Below are positions 53,501 through 62,826 of a stretch of DNA of 64,000 nucleotides, one piece after another. The notes under the pieces are model-generated. The model was not told where the DNA came from. It was given only the letters and a program-made list of their open reading frames with translations, and ran no database searches. Each line of letters begins with the position of its first letter. The first letter of the stretch is position 1. Where the stretch lies: positions 806,001-870,000 of the forward strand of contig NZ_CATNLY010000012.1 in the NCBI RefSeq assembly GCF_950100655.1, read 5' to 3'. Both the position numbers and the translations under genes were made by a program. This DNA comes from Pleomorphomonas sp. T1.2MG-36 (GTDB taxonomy: Bacteria > Pseudomonadota > Alphaproteobacteria > Rhizobiales > Pleomorphomonadaceae).

Positions 53501-54457
53501 TTACTTGATGGCGCCCGACTTCTTGTGGATCTCGATGAACTGAGCCACGTTGTCCTTGGTCACCAGCGGGCAGTCGATGTCGGTGTCGATCTGGGTGATC
53601 TTGCCGGTCAGCAGGTCATGGGCGACGCTGATGTTCTTGGCAGCGAGGTCATAGGCGTTCTGCAACGCCGTGGACGTCATGCGGCCGGACTGGATCAGCA
53701 GCATGGCCTCAGCCGTGCCGTCAACGCCGTAGGCGAGCATCTTGTCGAACTTCGGATCGTCCTTGACGACTTCCAGGGCACCAGCGGCCATGTTGTCATT
53801 CATGGAAACGACGGCGTCGATCTTGTCGTTGGCCTGCACCCAGTCTTCCATGAAGCGCATGGCTTCTTCTTTGTTCCAGTGCGCGATCTGCTCGCCGACG
53901 ATCTTGACGTCGGAGCGCTTGTCGAAGAACTCCTTCTGCCAGGCATCGCGGCGCATGTCGGCATGCATGTTGCCCGACGGGCCGTTCAGCACGACGACAT
54001 TGGCGCCCTGCGGGATCTGGGTGAGCGCCAGACGGGCGTTCACGGCAGCCTGCTCGTACGGATCGGCGTCGACCGACGACGAGCCGGGGATGTCCTTGAT
54101 GCGGGCGTTCGTCGTGATGACCTTGACGCCATCCTTGACGGCCTGCTCGACATAGGGACGCTGAGCTTCGCCGTTGTTCGGCTGAACAATGATCAGGTCG
54201 TACTTGTTGGCGACGGCGTTTTCGATGAACGCATTCTCCTTGGCGTCGTCGGCCTGGGCGTCCATGACGTCGACCGTCATGTCCGGGTATTTCTTGACTT
54301 CGTCCATGATGCCGTTGGCCAGCCAGGCGGCAAAGGAGTCGGCCTGGGCGCGGGCGATGAACGCGATCTTGTAGTTCTGGGCCTGAGCAACCGTCGTCGC
54401 AGCCAGACAAAGGGCGGCCACGGCCGTGACGGTACGGATCGATTTCAGAAACTTCAT
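53501..54457 (-). CDS. CUT2 sugar ABC transporter, substrate-binding protein (RbsB type)
   Basis: A 318-residue protein from ATG 54457, with GGAGGAGATA just upstream. The signal peptide MKFLKSIRTVTAVAALCLAA ends near VAQAQ. The ribose-binding-protein fold follows (YKIAFIARAQADSFAAWLAN; DLIIVQPNNGEAQRPYVEQA; VVSMNDNMAAGALEVV). The gene is last in the operon, after permease and ATPase. The ligand is probably a pentitol or pentose, judging from the dehydrogenase and kinase upstream. Confidence 0.9.
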   Translation of the reverse strand: MKFLKSIRTVTAVAALCLAATTVAQAQNYKIAFIARAQADSFAAWLANGIMDEVKKYPDMTVDVMDAQADDAKENAFIENAVANKYDLIIVQPNNGEAQRPYVEQAVKDGVKVITTNARIKDIPGSSSVDADPYEQAAVNARLALTQIPQGANVVVLNGPSGNMHADMRRDAWQKEFFDKRSDVKIVGEQIAHWNKEEAMRFMEDWVQANDKIDAVVSMNDNMAAGALEVVKDDPKFDKMLAYGVDGTAEAMLLIQSGRMTSTALQNAYDLAAKNISVAHDLLTGKITQIDTDIDCPLVTKDNVAQFIEIHKKSGAIK

Positions 54458-54537
54458 TTGTATCTCCTCCAAGATATCTACTTAAGGGGGCAGCTATCGA
54501 TCGATATGGGCCCCGCGTTTCCTCCAAAGCGAACGCA

Positions 54538-55545
54538 CTAAGCTTTTGCCTCCTTTCGCTCATTCGGTAGCTTGGCTGCACCCAGGGTCTTCCTGGTGCG
54601 GTTGACCTTGGCCCACATGTCGTAGCCGACAGCCAGGGCAATGATGCCGCCCTTGATGACTTGCTGCAGGTACGAGTCGACGCCGGTCAAATTCATGATG
54701 TTGTTGAGGAAGCCGACGATGAAGGCGCCGGCGAGGGTTCCGCCGGCCGTTCCGAGGCCGCCGGAGAAGCTGGTTCCGCCGATGATGGCGGCGGTAAGCG
54801 CCTCGAACTCGTAACCCTGACCGGCATTGGGAGCGCCGACGTTGGTACGGGCCATCAGCAGGATGCCGGCAAGGCCGACGAAGGCACCGTTGATCAGGTA
54901 GGCGCCGATCTTGATCCGGCCGACGTTGATGCCGGAGGCGCGGGCCGCCTCCTCGTTGCCGCCCACGGCATAGAGCGAGCGGCCGAAGCTGGTGTGCCCA
55001 AGGATGTACCAGGTCACGAGACCGACGATGATCATGAAGAAGACCGGAAGCGGAACGAAGCCGATCTTGCCCTGTCCGAACCAGACATAATCGCCGATCT
55101 GGTAGATGTTCTGGCCCTTGGTGAAGAGAAGCGCGATGCCGCGGGCCACCGTCATCATGGCCAGGGTGGCGATGAAGGCCGGAATGTTGAAGCGTCGGAC
55201 GAGAAGGCCGTTGACGAAGTTGCAGAGCACGCCGACGAGCAGGCCGACGGCGAAGGCAAGGGACAGCGAGCCGGTCTCCTTGAAGACAAAGACCGACAGG
55301 ACGCCGGCCAGCGCCAACACCGAGCCGCAGGAAAGGTCCAGGAGGCCGCCGATGATCAGGATCGTTTCACCGAAAGCCAGGATCGTCGTGACGGAAATCT
55401 GAGCCGAGATGTTCGAGATGTTTCGCGGCGAGAGGAAGTTCTCGTTCAGCAGATTGCAGACGATGATCATCACGATAAGGACCAAGTAAATGGAGTATCG
55501 CGACTTGATCGTCTGCCACTTCTCCCTTGTCATCAGGTTGTTCAT
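54538..55545 (-). CDS. CUT2 sugar ABC transporter permease (RbsC type)
   Basis: A 335-residue membrane protein with about 9-10 hydrophobic segments. GGLLDLSCGSVLALAGVLSV, FIATLAMMTVARGIALLF, AVGGNEEAARASGINV and AAIIGGTSFSGGLGTAGGTL are RbsC-family blocks. Confidence 0.93.
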   Translation of the reverse strand: MNNLMTREKWQTIKSRYSIYLVLIVMIIVCNLLNENFLSPRNISNISAQISVTTILAFGETILIIGGLLDLSCGSVLALAGVLSVFVFKETGSLSLAFAVGLLVGVLCNFVNGLLVRRFNIPAFIATLAMMTVARGIALLFTKGQNIYQIGDYVWFGQGKIGFVPLPVFFMIIVGLVTWYILGHTSFGRSLYAVGGNEEAARASGINVGRIKIGAYLINGAFVGLAGILLMARTNVGAPNAGQGYEFEALTAAIIGGTSFSGGLGTAGGTLAGAFIVGFLNNIMNLTGVDSYLQQVIKGGIIALAVGYDMWAKVNRTRKTLGAAKLPNERKEAKA

Positions 55546-55636
55546 GTTCCGCCCCTTTACATCCCGTCGTCTGGAACACTTCCCGGCAAACCCCGGCTTG
55601 CCGAAAACGCGCTAACTGTTTGTTTCACCGCAGCGG

Positions 55637-57139
55637 TCAGACCGCTTTCCTGGTCATGTTCATCGCGTAACGCATGATTGCTTCCTGGGAGAACTCGGCT
55701 CTCTCAAGTTCGCCCGTTATCCGCCCCTCGGCCATCACGTACATGCGGTCACACATGCCGATCAGTTCCGGGAGTTCGGAGGAAACCATGATGATCGATT
55801 TTCCCTCTTTGACGAGGTTGGTCATCAGCTTGTAGATTTCGAACTTCGCACCGACGTCGATGCCGCGCGTAGGTTCATCAAGGATGAGAATATCCGGGTC
55901 CTGCAGCATCCACTTTGACAGCACGACCTTTTGCTGGTTTCCACCGCTCAAGGTACTGACCTGTACGTCGATGGACGCCATCTTCACGTTGATCTTCTTG
56001 CAGATCTCCTCGACCCGGTTTCTCTCCTTGCTCGCGTTCAAGCGGCCCTTCTGGAAGAATTGGTCCATCGAGGCGAGCGTCACGTTCTCCTTGACGTCGC
56101 GGATCGGCACGATGCCGTAGCGGCGCCGGTCCTCCGACAGCATCACGACGCCATTGCGGATGCTGTCCTGGACGTTGCGAACCTTGACGGGTGCGCCGTG
56201 AACCTTGACGGTTCCGCCGAACCGCTCGTCGAGCCCGAACAGCGCCCGCATCACTTCCGTGCGGCCAGCACCGACGAGACCGGCAAAGCCGAGGATTTCG
56301 CCTTTCTTGACGTTGAAGGAGACGTTGCTGAATCCGGCCGGACCGCTGAAGTCCTCCACGTCGAGCACGACTTCGCCGATCGGAACCTCTTCCTTCGGAT
56401 AGCCCTGGCCGAGCGCGCGGCCGACCATCAGGGCGATCACCGAGTCGATGTCGAACTGATCCTTCGGCCGGGTTTCGATGACCTTGCCGTCGCGCAGGAT
56501 CGAGATCTCGTCGGCGATGCGGAAGATCTCGTCCATCTTGTGCGAGATGTAGACGATGCCCTTTCCGCGGGCGCGAAGGTCGGCGATCTTCTCGAAGAGA
56601 ATTTCGATTTCCTTGTTCGTGATGGACGAGGTAGGCTCGTCCATGATGATGATATCGGCGTCCCGCGAAATTGCCTTCAGGATTTCCAGCATCTGGAGAT
56701 TGGAGATCGACAGGTCCTTAAGCTTGGTCTCCGGATCGTAGGAAAGGTTTTCCTGCTTGAGCAGTTGCAGCGTCTTCTGCCGAATGGTCTTCCAGTCGAT
56801 CCGACCGAACCGCTTCTTGGGCCAACGCCCCGCGAACAGGCTCTCCTCGATCGTCATCTCAGGCGTGTAGTTCAGTTCCTGAAAGATCATCGACACTCCG
56901 AGCTCACCCGCCTTGATTGGCGAGGTGATCTCGACCTTCTCGCCCTTGATCAGCGTCTCGCCGCCATCGGGCTGGTAAATGCCGTTGATGATCTTCATCA
57001 GGGTCGACTTGCCGGCGCCGTTTTCGCCGCACAGCACGTGAACCGAACCTTCCTTCACAGAAAAGCAGACGTCCTCGAGCGCTTTCACGCCTGGAAAGGA
57101 CTTGCTTATGTTTCTGACCTCGAGAAGAGTTTTCTGCAT
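55637..57139 (-). CDS. CUT2 sugar ABC transporter ATPase, two domains (RbsA type)
   Basis: A 500-residue protein with two ATPase domains. The first has Walker A GENGAGKST and DADIIIMDEPTSSITNKE. The second has a degenerate Walker A region (GLVGAGRTEVMRALFGL), signature LSGGNQQKV and ILILDEPTRGIDVGAKFEIY. This is the usual RbsA/XylG plan. Confidence 0.93.
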   Translation of the reverse strand: MQKTLLEVRNISKSFPGVKALEDVCFSVKEGSVHVLCGENGAGKSTLMKIINGIYQPDGGETLIKGEKVEITSPIKAGELGVSMIFQELNYTPEMTIEESLFAGRWPKKRFGRIDWKTIRQKTLQLLKQENLSYDPETKLKDLSISNLQMLEILKAISRDADIIIMDEPTSSITNKEIEILFEKIADLRARGKGIVYISHKMDEIFRIADEISILRDGKVIETRPKDQFDIDSVIALMVGRALGQGYPKEEVPIGEVVLDVEDFSGPAGFSNVSFNVKKGEILGFAGLVGAGRTEVMRALFGLDERFGGTVKVHGAPVKVRNVQDSIRNGVVMLSEDRRRYGIVPIRDVKENVTLASMDQFFQKGRLNASKERNRVEEICKKINVKMASIDVQVSTLSGGNQQKVVLSKWMLQDPDILILDEPTRGIDVGAKFEIYKLMTNLVKEGKSIIMVSSELPELIGMCDRMYVMAEGRITGELERAEFSQEAIMRYAMNMTRKAV

Positions 57140-57193
57140 CGGATAGGTCCTTGATCGACCGGATAGCGAAATGTGAGTTCGGCTTGGCGTTCG

Positions 57194-58684
57194 TCAGTTG
57201 ACGCCGTGCACGTCGGCGAGCCGGCCCCGATAGAGCCCGAAGGCCTCGTCGTAGGCGGACTTGCGGCTCGCAACCGGCGTCGTCGTCTTGTCGGCATCGA
57301 GGCTGACGCAGCGATCGGCGATGGCGGCGATATCCTCACCGGCTCCGGTGGACCGACCGTAGGCCCAGATCGCCTGGATCGCCGCGCCAAGGCACCCCGC
57401 CTCGTCGCCAGTGGGAACGACGATCTCGGCGCCCGTCATGTCGGCGACCATCTGGCGCCAGGGCTTGCTGCGTGCGCCGCCGCCGATCATGAACACCCGC
57501 TCGGCGGCCTTGTCGCCGCGAATGCGATGAAGGCCGGCGAGCACGCCGAAAGTGACGCCTTCGACCATGGCCCGCATCAAGTTTTCCGGCGTCATGTTGA
57601 CGGCGGACAGGCCGAGGATGGTCCCGCGAGCAGTCGGCAGGTCGGGCGTGCGCTCGCCGTTGAGGAACGGCAGCATGGTGATGCCGCCGGCACCCGGCGC
57701 CGCCGCCTCCAGCGCTTCGGAAACGAAGCCGATGTCGCGCCCGAGCAGGTGGGCGCCGCCGGAGGTGACGTTGGTAGCGTTCATGGTGCAGACGAGCGGC
57801 AGCCAGCCACCACTCGACGAGCAGAAGGGAGCGACGGCGCCGCTCGGATCGAGAACCGGTGTATCGGAATAGGAGAAAACCGTCGCCGAGGTGCCGAGGC
57901 TGATGGTGACCACCCCCTCGCGTACGTTGCCGGTGCCGATGGCGCCCATCATGTTGTCGCCACCGCCGGCGGCCACCAGGCAGTTGGTGGTAAGGCCAAG
58001 CGCTTGGGCAGCGGCCGGCGTCAGCTTGCCGACGATGGCGTCCGGCGCAACGAGCTCCGGCAGGGCGGCGGCGAGATGGCCGCTGTCGCGATCGATCAGG
58101 GACAGCACGTCCGGCACCCAGGCCCGCTTGCGCACGTCGAAGAAGCCGGTGCCCGATGCGTCGCCGTATTCGGCCACGAAGCGCCCGGTGAGCCAGTGGT
58201 TGAGGTAGTCGTGCGGCAGCAGGATGTGGGCGATGCGGGCGAAGTTGTCCGGCTCGCGGTCGGCGAGGAAGGCCAGCTTGGAGATGGTGTAGCCGGTGAG
58301 AGGGATGATGCCGACCTTGTCGAACCAGGCGGACGCTCCACCGAGGGCGGCGACAATCCGCTCGTTGTTGGGCGCCGTCTCGGTATCGCACCAGAGCTTG
58401 GCGGGACGGATCACCGCCCCCTTGTCGTCGAGCACGGCGAGGCCATGCTGCTGGCCGGAAATGCCGAGGCAACGGATCGCGTCGGCCGGCAGGGCTGCTT
58501 CCTTCAGCGCCATGCGCACGGCGGCAACCATCGCGTCGACCCAGATCGAAGGATGCTGCTCGCGGGCGCCGCTGTCGCGCTCGATCAGGCTATGGGCAGC
58601 ATGACCGCGACCGCATACCCGTCCACTGTCGTCGATGACGAGCGCCTTGGTTCCCTGCGTACCGCAGTCTACTCCGATGAACAT
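57194..58684 (-). CDS. xylB: Xylulokinase
   Basis: A 496-residue FGGY kinase of normal XylB length. MFIGVDCGTQGTKALVIDDS, GISGQQHGLAVLDDKGAVI, LWCDTETAPNNERIV, LLPHDYLNHWLTG and MIGGGARSKPWRQMVADMTG are XylB motifs. It phosphorylates D-xylulose made by the dehydrogenase encoded upstream. It is preceded by GGAGGGGATGTC. Confidence 0.92.
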   Translation of the reverse strand: MFIGVDCGTQGTKALVIDDSGRVCGRGHAAHSLIERDSGAREQHPSIWVDAMVAAVRMALKEAALPADAIRCLGISGQQHGLAVLDDKGAVIRPAKLWCDTETAPNNERIVAALGGASAWFDKVGIIPLTGYTISKLAFLADREPDNFARIAHILLPHDYLNHWLTGRFVAEYGDASGTGFFDVRKRAWVPDVLSLIDRDSGHLAAALPELVAPDAIVGKLTPAAAQALGLTTNCLVAAGGGDNMMGAIGTGNVREGVVTISLGTSATVFSYSDTPVLDPSGAVAPFCSSSGGWLPLVCTMNATNVTSGGAHLLGRDIGFVSEALEAAAPGAGGITMLPFLNGERTPDLPTARGTILGLSAVNMTPENLMRAMVEGVTFGVLAGLHRIRGDKAAERVFMIGGGARSKPWRQMVADMTGAEIVVPTGDEAGCLGAAIQAIWAYGRSTGAGEDIAAIADRCVSLDADKTTTPVASRKSAYDEAFGLYRGRLADVHGVN

Positions 58685-59061
58685 GACATCCCCTCCCTCG
58701 CCATCCGGCGTCGATCGGGCGGATAAGCGAAACCGGCGGGCTTCCTCTGCCCGGCATGCCGATCGCTCTTCTCCACCCCCCGCAGCCGGTTCCTCACAAC
58801 CTGCCGACGGGCCACATATTCTGGACGACAGGACTCGCCCGATCGTCCGATAGAGCCCGAGCGAACGACCTTCCCTTCGCCCACCGGGTGCGCCTTACGG
58901 CGCGATAATTTCGAACGATTAAGGTTCCGCCCGCATCGAACGGGCGAGACCATCTCGATGATCGGGGAGCAGACCGCGTCGGGAGTGCCTGCATCCGGAA
59001 CTTGCATTCATCATGCATACCTTTGTCAGGCAGTCCCGCGAGGCACCCCGCGCCGTCTTGC
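58685..59061. other. Intergenic stretch without a gene
   Basis: These 377 bases lie between the dehydrogenase and xylulokinase genes, which point the same way. The only open frame (minus strand) is arginine-rich and has no recognisable domain. It may hold a separate promoter for xylB and the transporter; I cannot point to a clear one. Confidence 0.5.
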
Positions 59062-60105
59062 TCAGAACGTGATCTGGACCTTGACGTCCGACGGGTTCTG
59101 CTGGGCAGCCCGTTCGAAGGCCTCGATCGACTTGTCGAACGGATAGCTCGCCGAGATCAGCGGCTTGACGTCGATCTTGCCCGAACCAAGCAGCGCCAGC
59201 GTGCGGTCCCAGACGTTGGCGTAGCGGAAGATGCCGGTCAGGCTGATTTCCTTGACCTCAAGCGCCACCACGTCGAGCGGAACACGATCCTGCGGCATGC
59301 CGACCAGAACCACCCGGCCACCCTGCGTCACCACGTCCAGCATGTCGTCGAAGGCCTTGGGAGCGCCGCTCGCCTCGAAGAACAGGTCGGCGCCCTTGCC
59401 GGCCGTCCGCCGGGCGACCACGTCGGCAAGCTTTTCGCGCGTCAGGTCGACGGCGATGACGCCGGGCACCTTGGCGATGATGTCGAGCTTGGCCTTGGCG
59501 ACGTCGCTGACGATCACTTCCGAGCAGCCCGAAGCGAGCGCGGCGAAGGCCACCATCATGCCGATGGTACCGGCACCGGCCACCACGGCGATGTCGCCGG
59601 GACGGATGGCGCCCTTGGCGGCGGCGTAGACGCCGATCGCCAGCGGCTCGACCATGGCGCCCTCGGCGAACGACACGTTGTCGGGCAGCTTGTAGGTCAG
59701 CGCCGCCGGATGAACCACTTCCGGCGTCAGGCAGCCGTGGATCGGCGGCGTCGCCCAGAAGCGCACGGCCGGATCGAGGTTGTAATGGCCTTCCAGCGTC
59801 TGGCGCGAGCCGAAGTCGGGAATGCCGGGCTCCATGCAGACGCGGTCGCCGACCTTGAGGTGGGAGACCTTGGCGCCAACCGCCGTCACGACGCCCGAGG
59901 CTTCATGACCGAGCACCATCGGCTCGTTGACGATGAAGTCGCCGATACGGCCGTGCTTCAGATAGTGAACATCGCTGCCGCAGATGCCCACCGCCTTGAT
60001 GGCGACCCGGACCTCGTCCGATGCAGGCTCAAGAGACCCAGGAAGCTCGATGTCGCGGAGACGAATCTCGCCAACGCCCTCGAGAACGACGGCTTTCACC
60101 TTCAT
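59062..60105 (-). CDS. Zinc-dependent polyol dehydrogenase, probably xylitol dehydrogenase
   Basis: A 347-residue medium-chain dehydrogenase. The catalytic zinc site is [20 protein letters not shown] and GHEASGVV, and the NAD site is [20 protein letters not shown]. The lobe that binds structural zinc in alcohol dehydrogenases lacks its four cysteines ([13 protein letters not shown], then [15 protein letters not shown]), a pattern shared with sorbitol and xylitol dehydrogenases. Xylulokinase downstream makes xylitol to D-xylulose the most likely reaction; D-arabitol or sorbitol cannot be excluded. Confidence 0.85.
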   Translation of the reverse strand: MKVKAVVLEGVGEIRLRDIELPGSLEPASDEVRVAIKAVGICGSDVHYLKHGRIGDFIVNEPMVLGHEASGVVTAVGAKVSHLKVGDRVCMEPGIPDFGSRQTLEGHYNLDPAVRFWATPPIHGCLTPEVVHPAALTYKLPDNVSFAEGAMVEPLAIGVYAAAKGAIRPGDIAVVAGAGTIGMMVAFAALASGCSEVIVSDVAKAKLDIIAKVPGVIAVDLTREKLADVVARRTAGKGADLFFEASGAPKAFDDMLDVVTQGGRVVLVGMPQDRVPLDVVALEVKEISLTGIFRYANVWDRTLALLGSGKIDVKPLISASYPFDKSIEAFERAAQQNPSDVKVQITF

Positions 60106-60625
60106 AGCATTTCCTCCCGAGCCGCTGACCTACATTCTCGGACGGGCTTGCGCGGCTCATCATGGAAGGGAGTATGGGCGCCGGAACCTAATCCCGCTAA
60201 GCCAATTCAACAAATCTGTGTGCATTATTTTACATTTTGAAACCTGGACGAGTTCCAAAGCCACAAGCGGGCCGGGAATTCCCCCGGTCCGCTCCGATGA
60301 ATTGCACCCACTCGTCAAAAAGCTCGATCCGTTGGGCCACGTCCACGCACATCCCGAGTTCGACCATGCAGCGGAACCAATCCCGCCCCGGTCAGTTTCA
60401 CGAACCACCGAATACGTCTCCCAAATCACCCTTCCGAGCCCTGCTTGAATGGCGTTTCACTGGAAAATCGACCGTGTGATCCGTGGAGACCGCGATGGAC
60501 TATCGCGGCGCCGCACCGCCGTCACGGGCTTCAAGCTATCGTCGGACGACTGGCGTTCCGGCACCCATAGCGATCTCTCACACAACAAGACAACGGCAGC
60601 TCCCTCGCGCCCGGAGAAAACATGA
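60106..60625. other. Divergent intergenic region without a gene
   Basis: This 520-base stretch separates the dehydrogenase (minus) and glgX (plus). An AT-rich block near 60205-60245 probably holds the dehydrogenase promoter. Open frames here overlap in several phases and look non-coding. No clear operator was found. Confidence 0.5.
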
Positions 60626-62746
60626 ATGCGTAAAGTGATGCCTGGTTCGGCTTTTCCCTTGGGCGTGACGGTCGATGACAAAGGTGCCAACTTCGCTCTG
60701 TTCTCCGACAACGCAAGCGGCGTCACGCTTTGCCTGTTCGATCGCTTCGGCATCACCGAAACCGAGCGCATCGACCTGCGCGAGTGCACCAATGGCGTCT
60801 GGCACTGTTACTTGCCCGGCGTTGGTCGCGGACAAGTCTACGGCTGGCGCGTCCATGGGCCGTGGGCGCCCGAAGCCGGGTACCGCTTCAACCCCAACAA
60901 GCTGCTGCTCGACCCCTACGCCCGCCAACTCGTCGGCGACATTCGCTGGAACGACACTCTCTACGGCTATCAGATCGGCGCTGGTGACGATGCCGACCTG
61001 CTGATGGACGAGCGCGACAGTGCCGCCTACATGCCGAAGGCACGCGTGATCGCGGGCACACCGATGGCCACCACCCAGCATCCCCGCGTATCCTGGGCGA
61101 AGACGGTCATCTACGAAGGCCACGCGCGCGGTCTCACCATGCTTCATCCGTTGGTGCCGAAGACCATCCGCGGAACGTTCACCGCACTGGGCCAGCCGGA
61201 GTTCGTCGATTACCTCGTCGGCCTCGGCATCACCTCGCTGGAACTGCTGCCGATCCACGCCTTCCTGCAGGACCGGCACCTCGTCGACAACGGGCTCTCC
61301 AACTACTGGGGCTACAATACCCTTGGCTTTTTCGCCCCCGAACAGCGCTACCTCGGCGACAACGGTCTGGAGTCCATAGGAGAGGCCGTCGACCTGCTGC
61401 ATCAGGCCGGCATCGAGATCATCCTCGACGTCGTCTACAACCACACCTGCGAGGGCAACCACCTGGGACCGATGCTGTCCTTCAAGGGGATCGACAACGC
61501 GTCCTATTACCGCCTCCTGCCAGACAACGGACGCTACTACGACAACCTCACCGGCTGCGGAAACGCGCTCAACACCGATCATCCGCGCGTGTTGCAGATG
61601 GTGCTCGACAGCCTGCGCATGTGGGCGTCGGTCTATGGCATCGACGGCTTCCGCTTCGATCTCGCCACGACGCTCGGCCGGCGCCCTAGCGGCTTCGACC
61701 CCGGTCACGCCTTTTTCAATGCCATTCTCCAGGACCCGCTGCTGGGTGGGCTGAAACTGATCGCCGAACCCTGGGACATCGGACCGGGCGGCTATCAGCT
61801 CGGGTCATTTCCGCCGGGCTTTTCCGAATGGAATGGCGACTACCGCGACAAGGTGCGCGGCTTCTGGAGCGGCGAAGAGGGGCTGCTGCCGAGCTTTGCC
61901 ACCCGAGTGGCGGCCTCGCAGGACATTTTCGCCGAAGGACGACGCCGCCCATGGTCGAGCGTCAACTTCATCACGGCGCATGACGGCTTCACCCTGCATG
62001 ATCTCGTCACCTACAACCACAAGCACAACGAGGCCAACGGAGAGGATAACCGGGACGGCCACGACGACAACAAGAGCTGGAACTGCGGCGCCGAGGGCGA
62101 GACCGATGACGAGGCGATCAACGCCCTGCGCCGCCGGCAGAAACGCAACCTGCTCGCCACTCTGTTCCTCAGCCAGGGCGTCCCGATGGTGCTCGCCGGC
62201 GACGAGTGCTCCAACACGCAGGGTGGAAACAACAACGCCTACTGCCAGGACAATGAAATCGGCTGGGTCAACTGGTCGAACGACGATCCGGAACTGCCGA
62301 AGTTCGTGGCGCGGCTCGCCGATCTTCGCAGGAACCACTCCGCCCTGTCGCGGCCGGAGTTTCTGACCGGTGCCCGCAACGAGATGGGACAGCCCGACGT
62401 CGTCTGGTTCAACAACCACGGCGAACGGATGACCGAGGAGGATTGGGAAAATCCGCATTCCAAATGCCTGACGCTGCGCCTTGCCCCGGTCCTGGAGAGC
62501 GAAGCCCCCCTGCTGATCATGCTGAATGCCTCGCACGTCGCGGTCAGCTTCAAGATTCCTACGGGGCAGCCGGGAGATTGGGGCGTGATCCTTGCCACGG
62601 ACACCGAACTCGAGGATGTTCGGCTCGGCAGTGAGACCACCTTCACCATGCCGGCACGCACCCTCGTGCTGGCGGAATGGCGGGAACAAAGTCAGGCCGA
62701 GTCCGTTCCTGATGCCGCTTCCCCAACAGACGGGCCGGATGCCTGA
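60626..62746 (+). CDS. glgX: Glycogen debranching enzyme
   Basis: A 706-residue GH13 protein of GlgX type: N-terminal CBM48 (residues about 8-95), then a TIM barrel with VVYNHTCEGNH, GFRFDLATTL (nucleophile Asp), LIAEPWDIGPGGY (acid/base Glu) and FITAHDGFTLHD (transition-state Asp). It hydrolyses alpha-1,6 branch points of phosphorylase-limited glycogen. The start ATG 60626 has GGAGA 8 bases upstream. An out-of-frame ATG at 60622 begins a three-codon frame (ATGAATGCGTAA) overlapping it. It precedes treZ. Confidence 0.93.
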   Translation: MRKVMPGSAFPLGVTVDDKGANFALFSDNASGVTLCLFDRFGITETERIDLRECTNGVWHCYLPGVGRGQVYGWRVHGPWAPEAGYRFNPNKLLLDPYARQLVGDIRWNDTLYGYQIGAGDDADLLMDERDSAAYMPKARVIAGTPMATTQHPRVSWAKTVIYEGHARGLTMLHPLVPKTIRGTFTALGQPEFVDYLVGLGITSLELLPIHAFLQDRHLVDNGLSNYWGYNTLGFFAPEQRYLGDNGLESIGEAVDLLHQAGIEIILDVVYNHTCEGNHLGPMLSFKGIDNASYYRLLPDNGRYYDNLTGCGNALNTDHPRVLQMVLDSLRMWASVYGIDGFRFDLATTLGRRPSGFDPGHAFFNAILQDPLLGGLKLIAEPWDIGPGGYQLGSFPPGFSEWNGDYRDKVRGFWSGEEGLLPSFATRVAASQDIFAEGRRRPWSSVNFITAHDGFTLHDLVTYNHKHNEANGEDNRDGHDDNKSWNCGAEGETDDEAINALRRRQKRNLLATLFLSQGVPMVLAGDECSNTQGGNNNAYCQDNEIGWVNWSNDDPELPKFVARLADLRRNHSALSRPEFLTGARNEMGQPDVVWFNNHGERMTEEDWENPHSKCLTLRLAPVLESEAPLLIMLNASHVAVSFKIPTGQPGDWGVILATDTELEDVRLGSETTFTMPARTLVLAEWREQSQAESVPDAASPTDGPDA

Positions 62747-62826
62747 GACAAGGCATCCTCTTCGCTCGCCGTAGCCGTGCCGGTCCACGACACAGCTCGT
62801 TTCGCCAGTTTCCGAGGAGACTTGTC

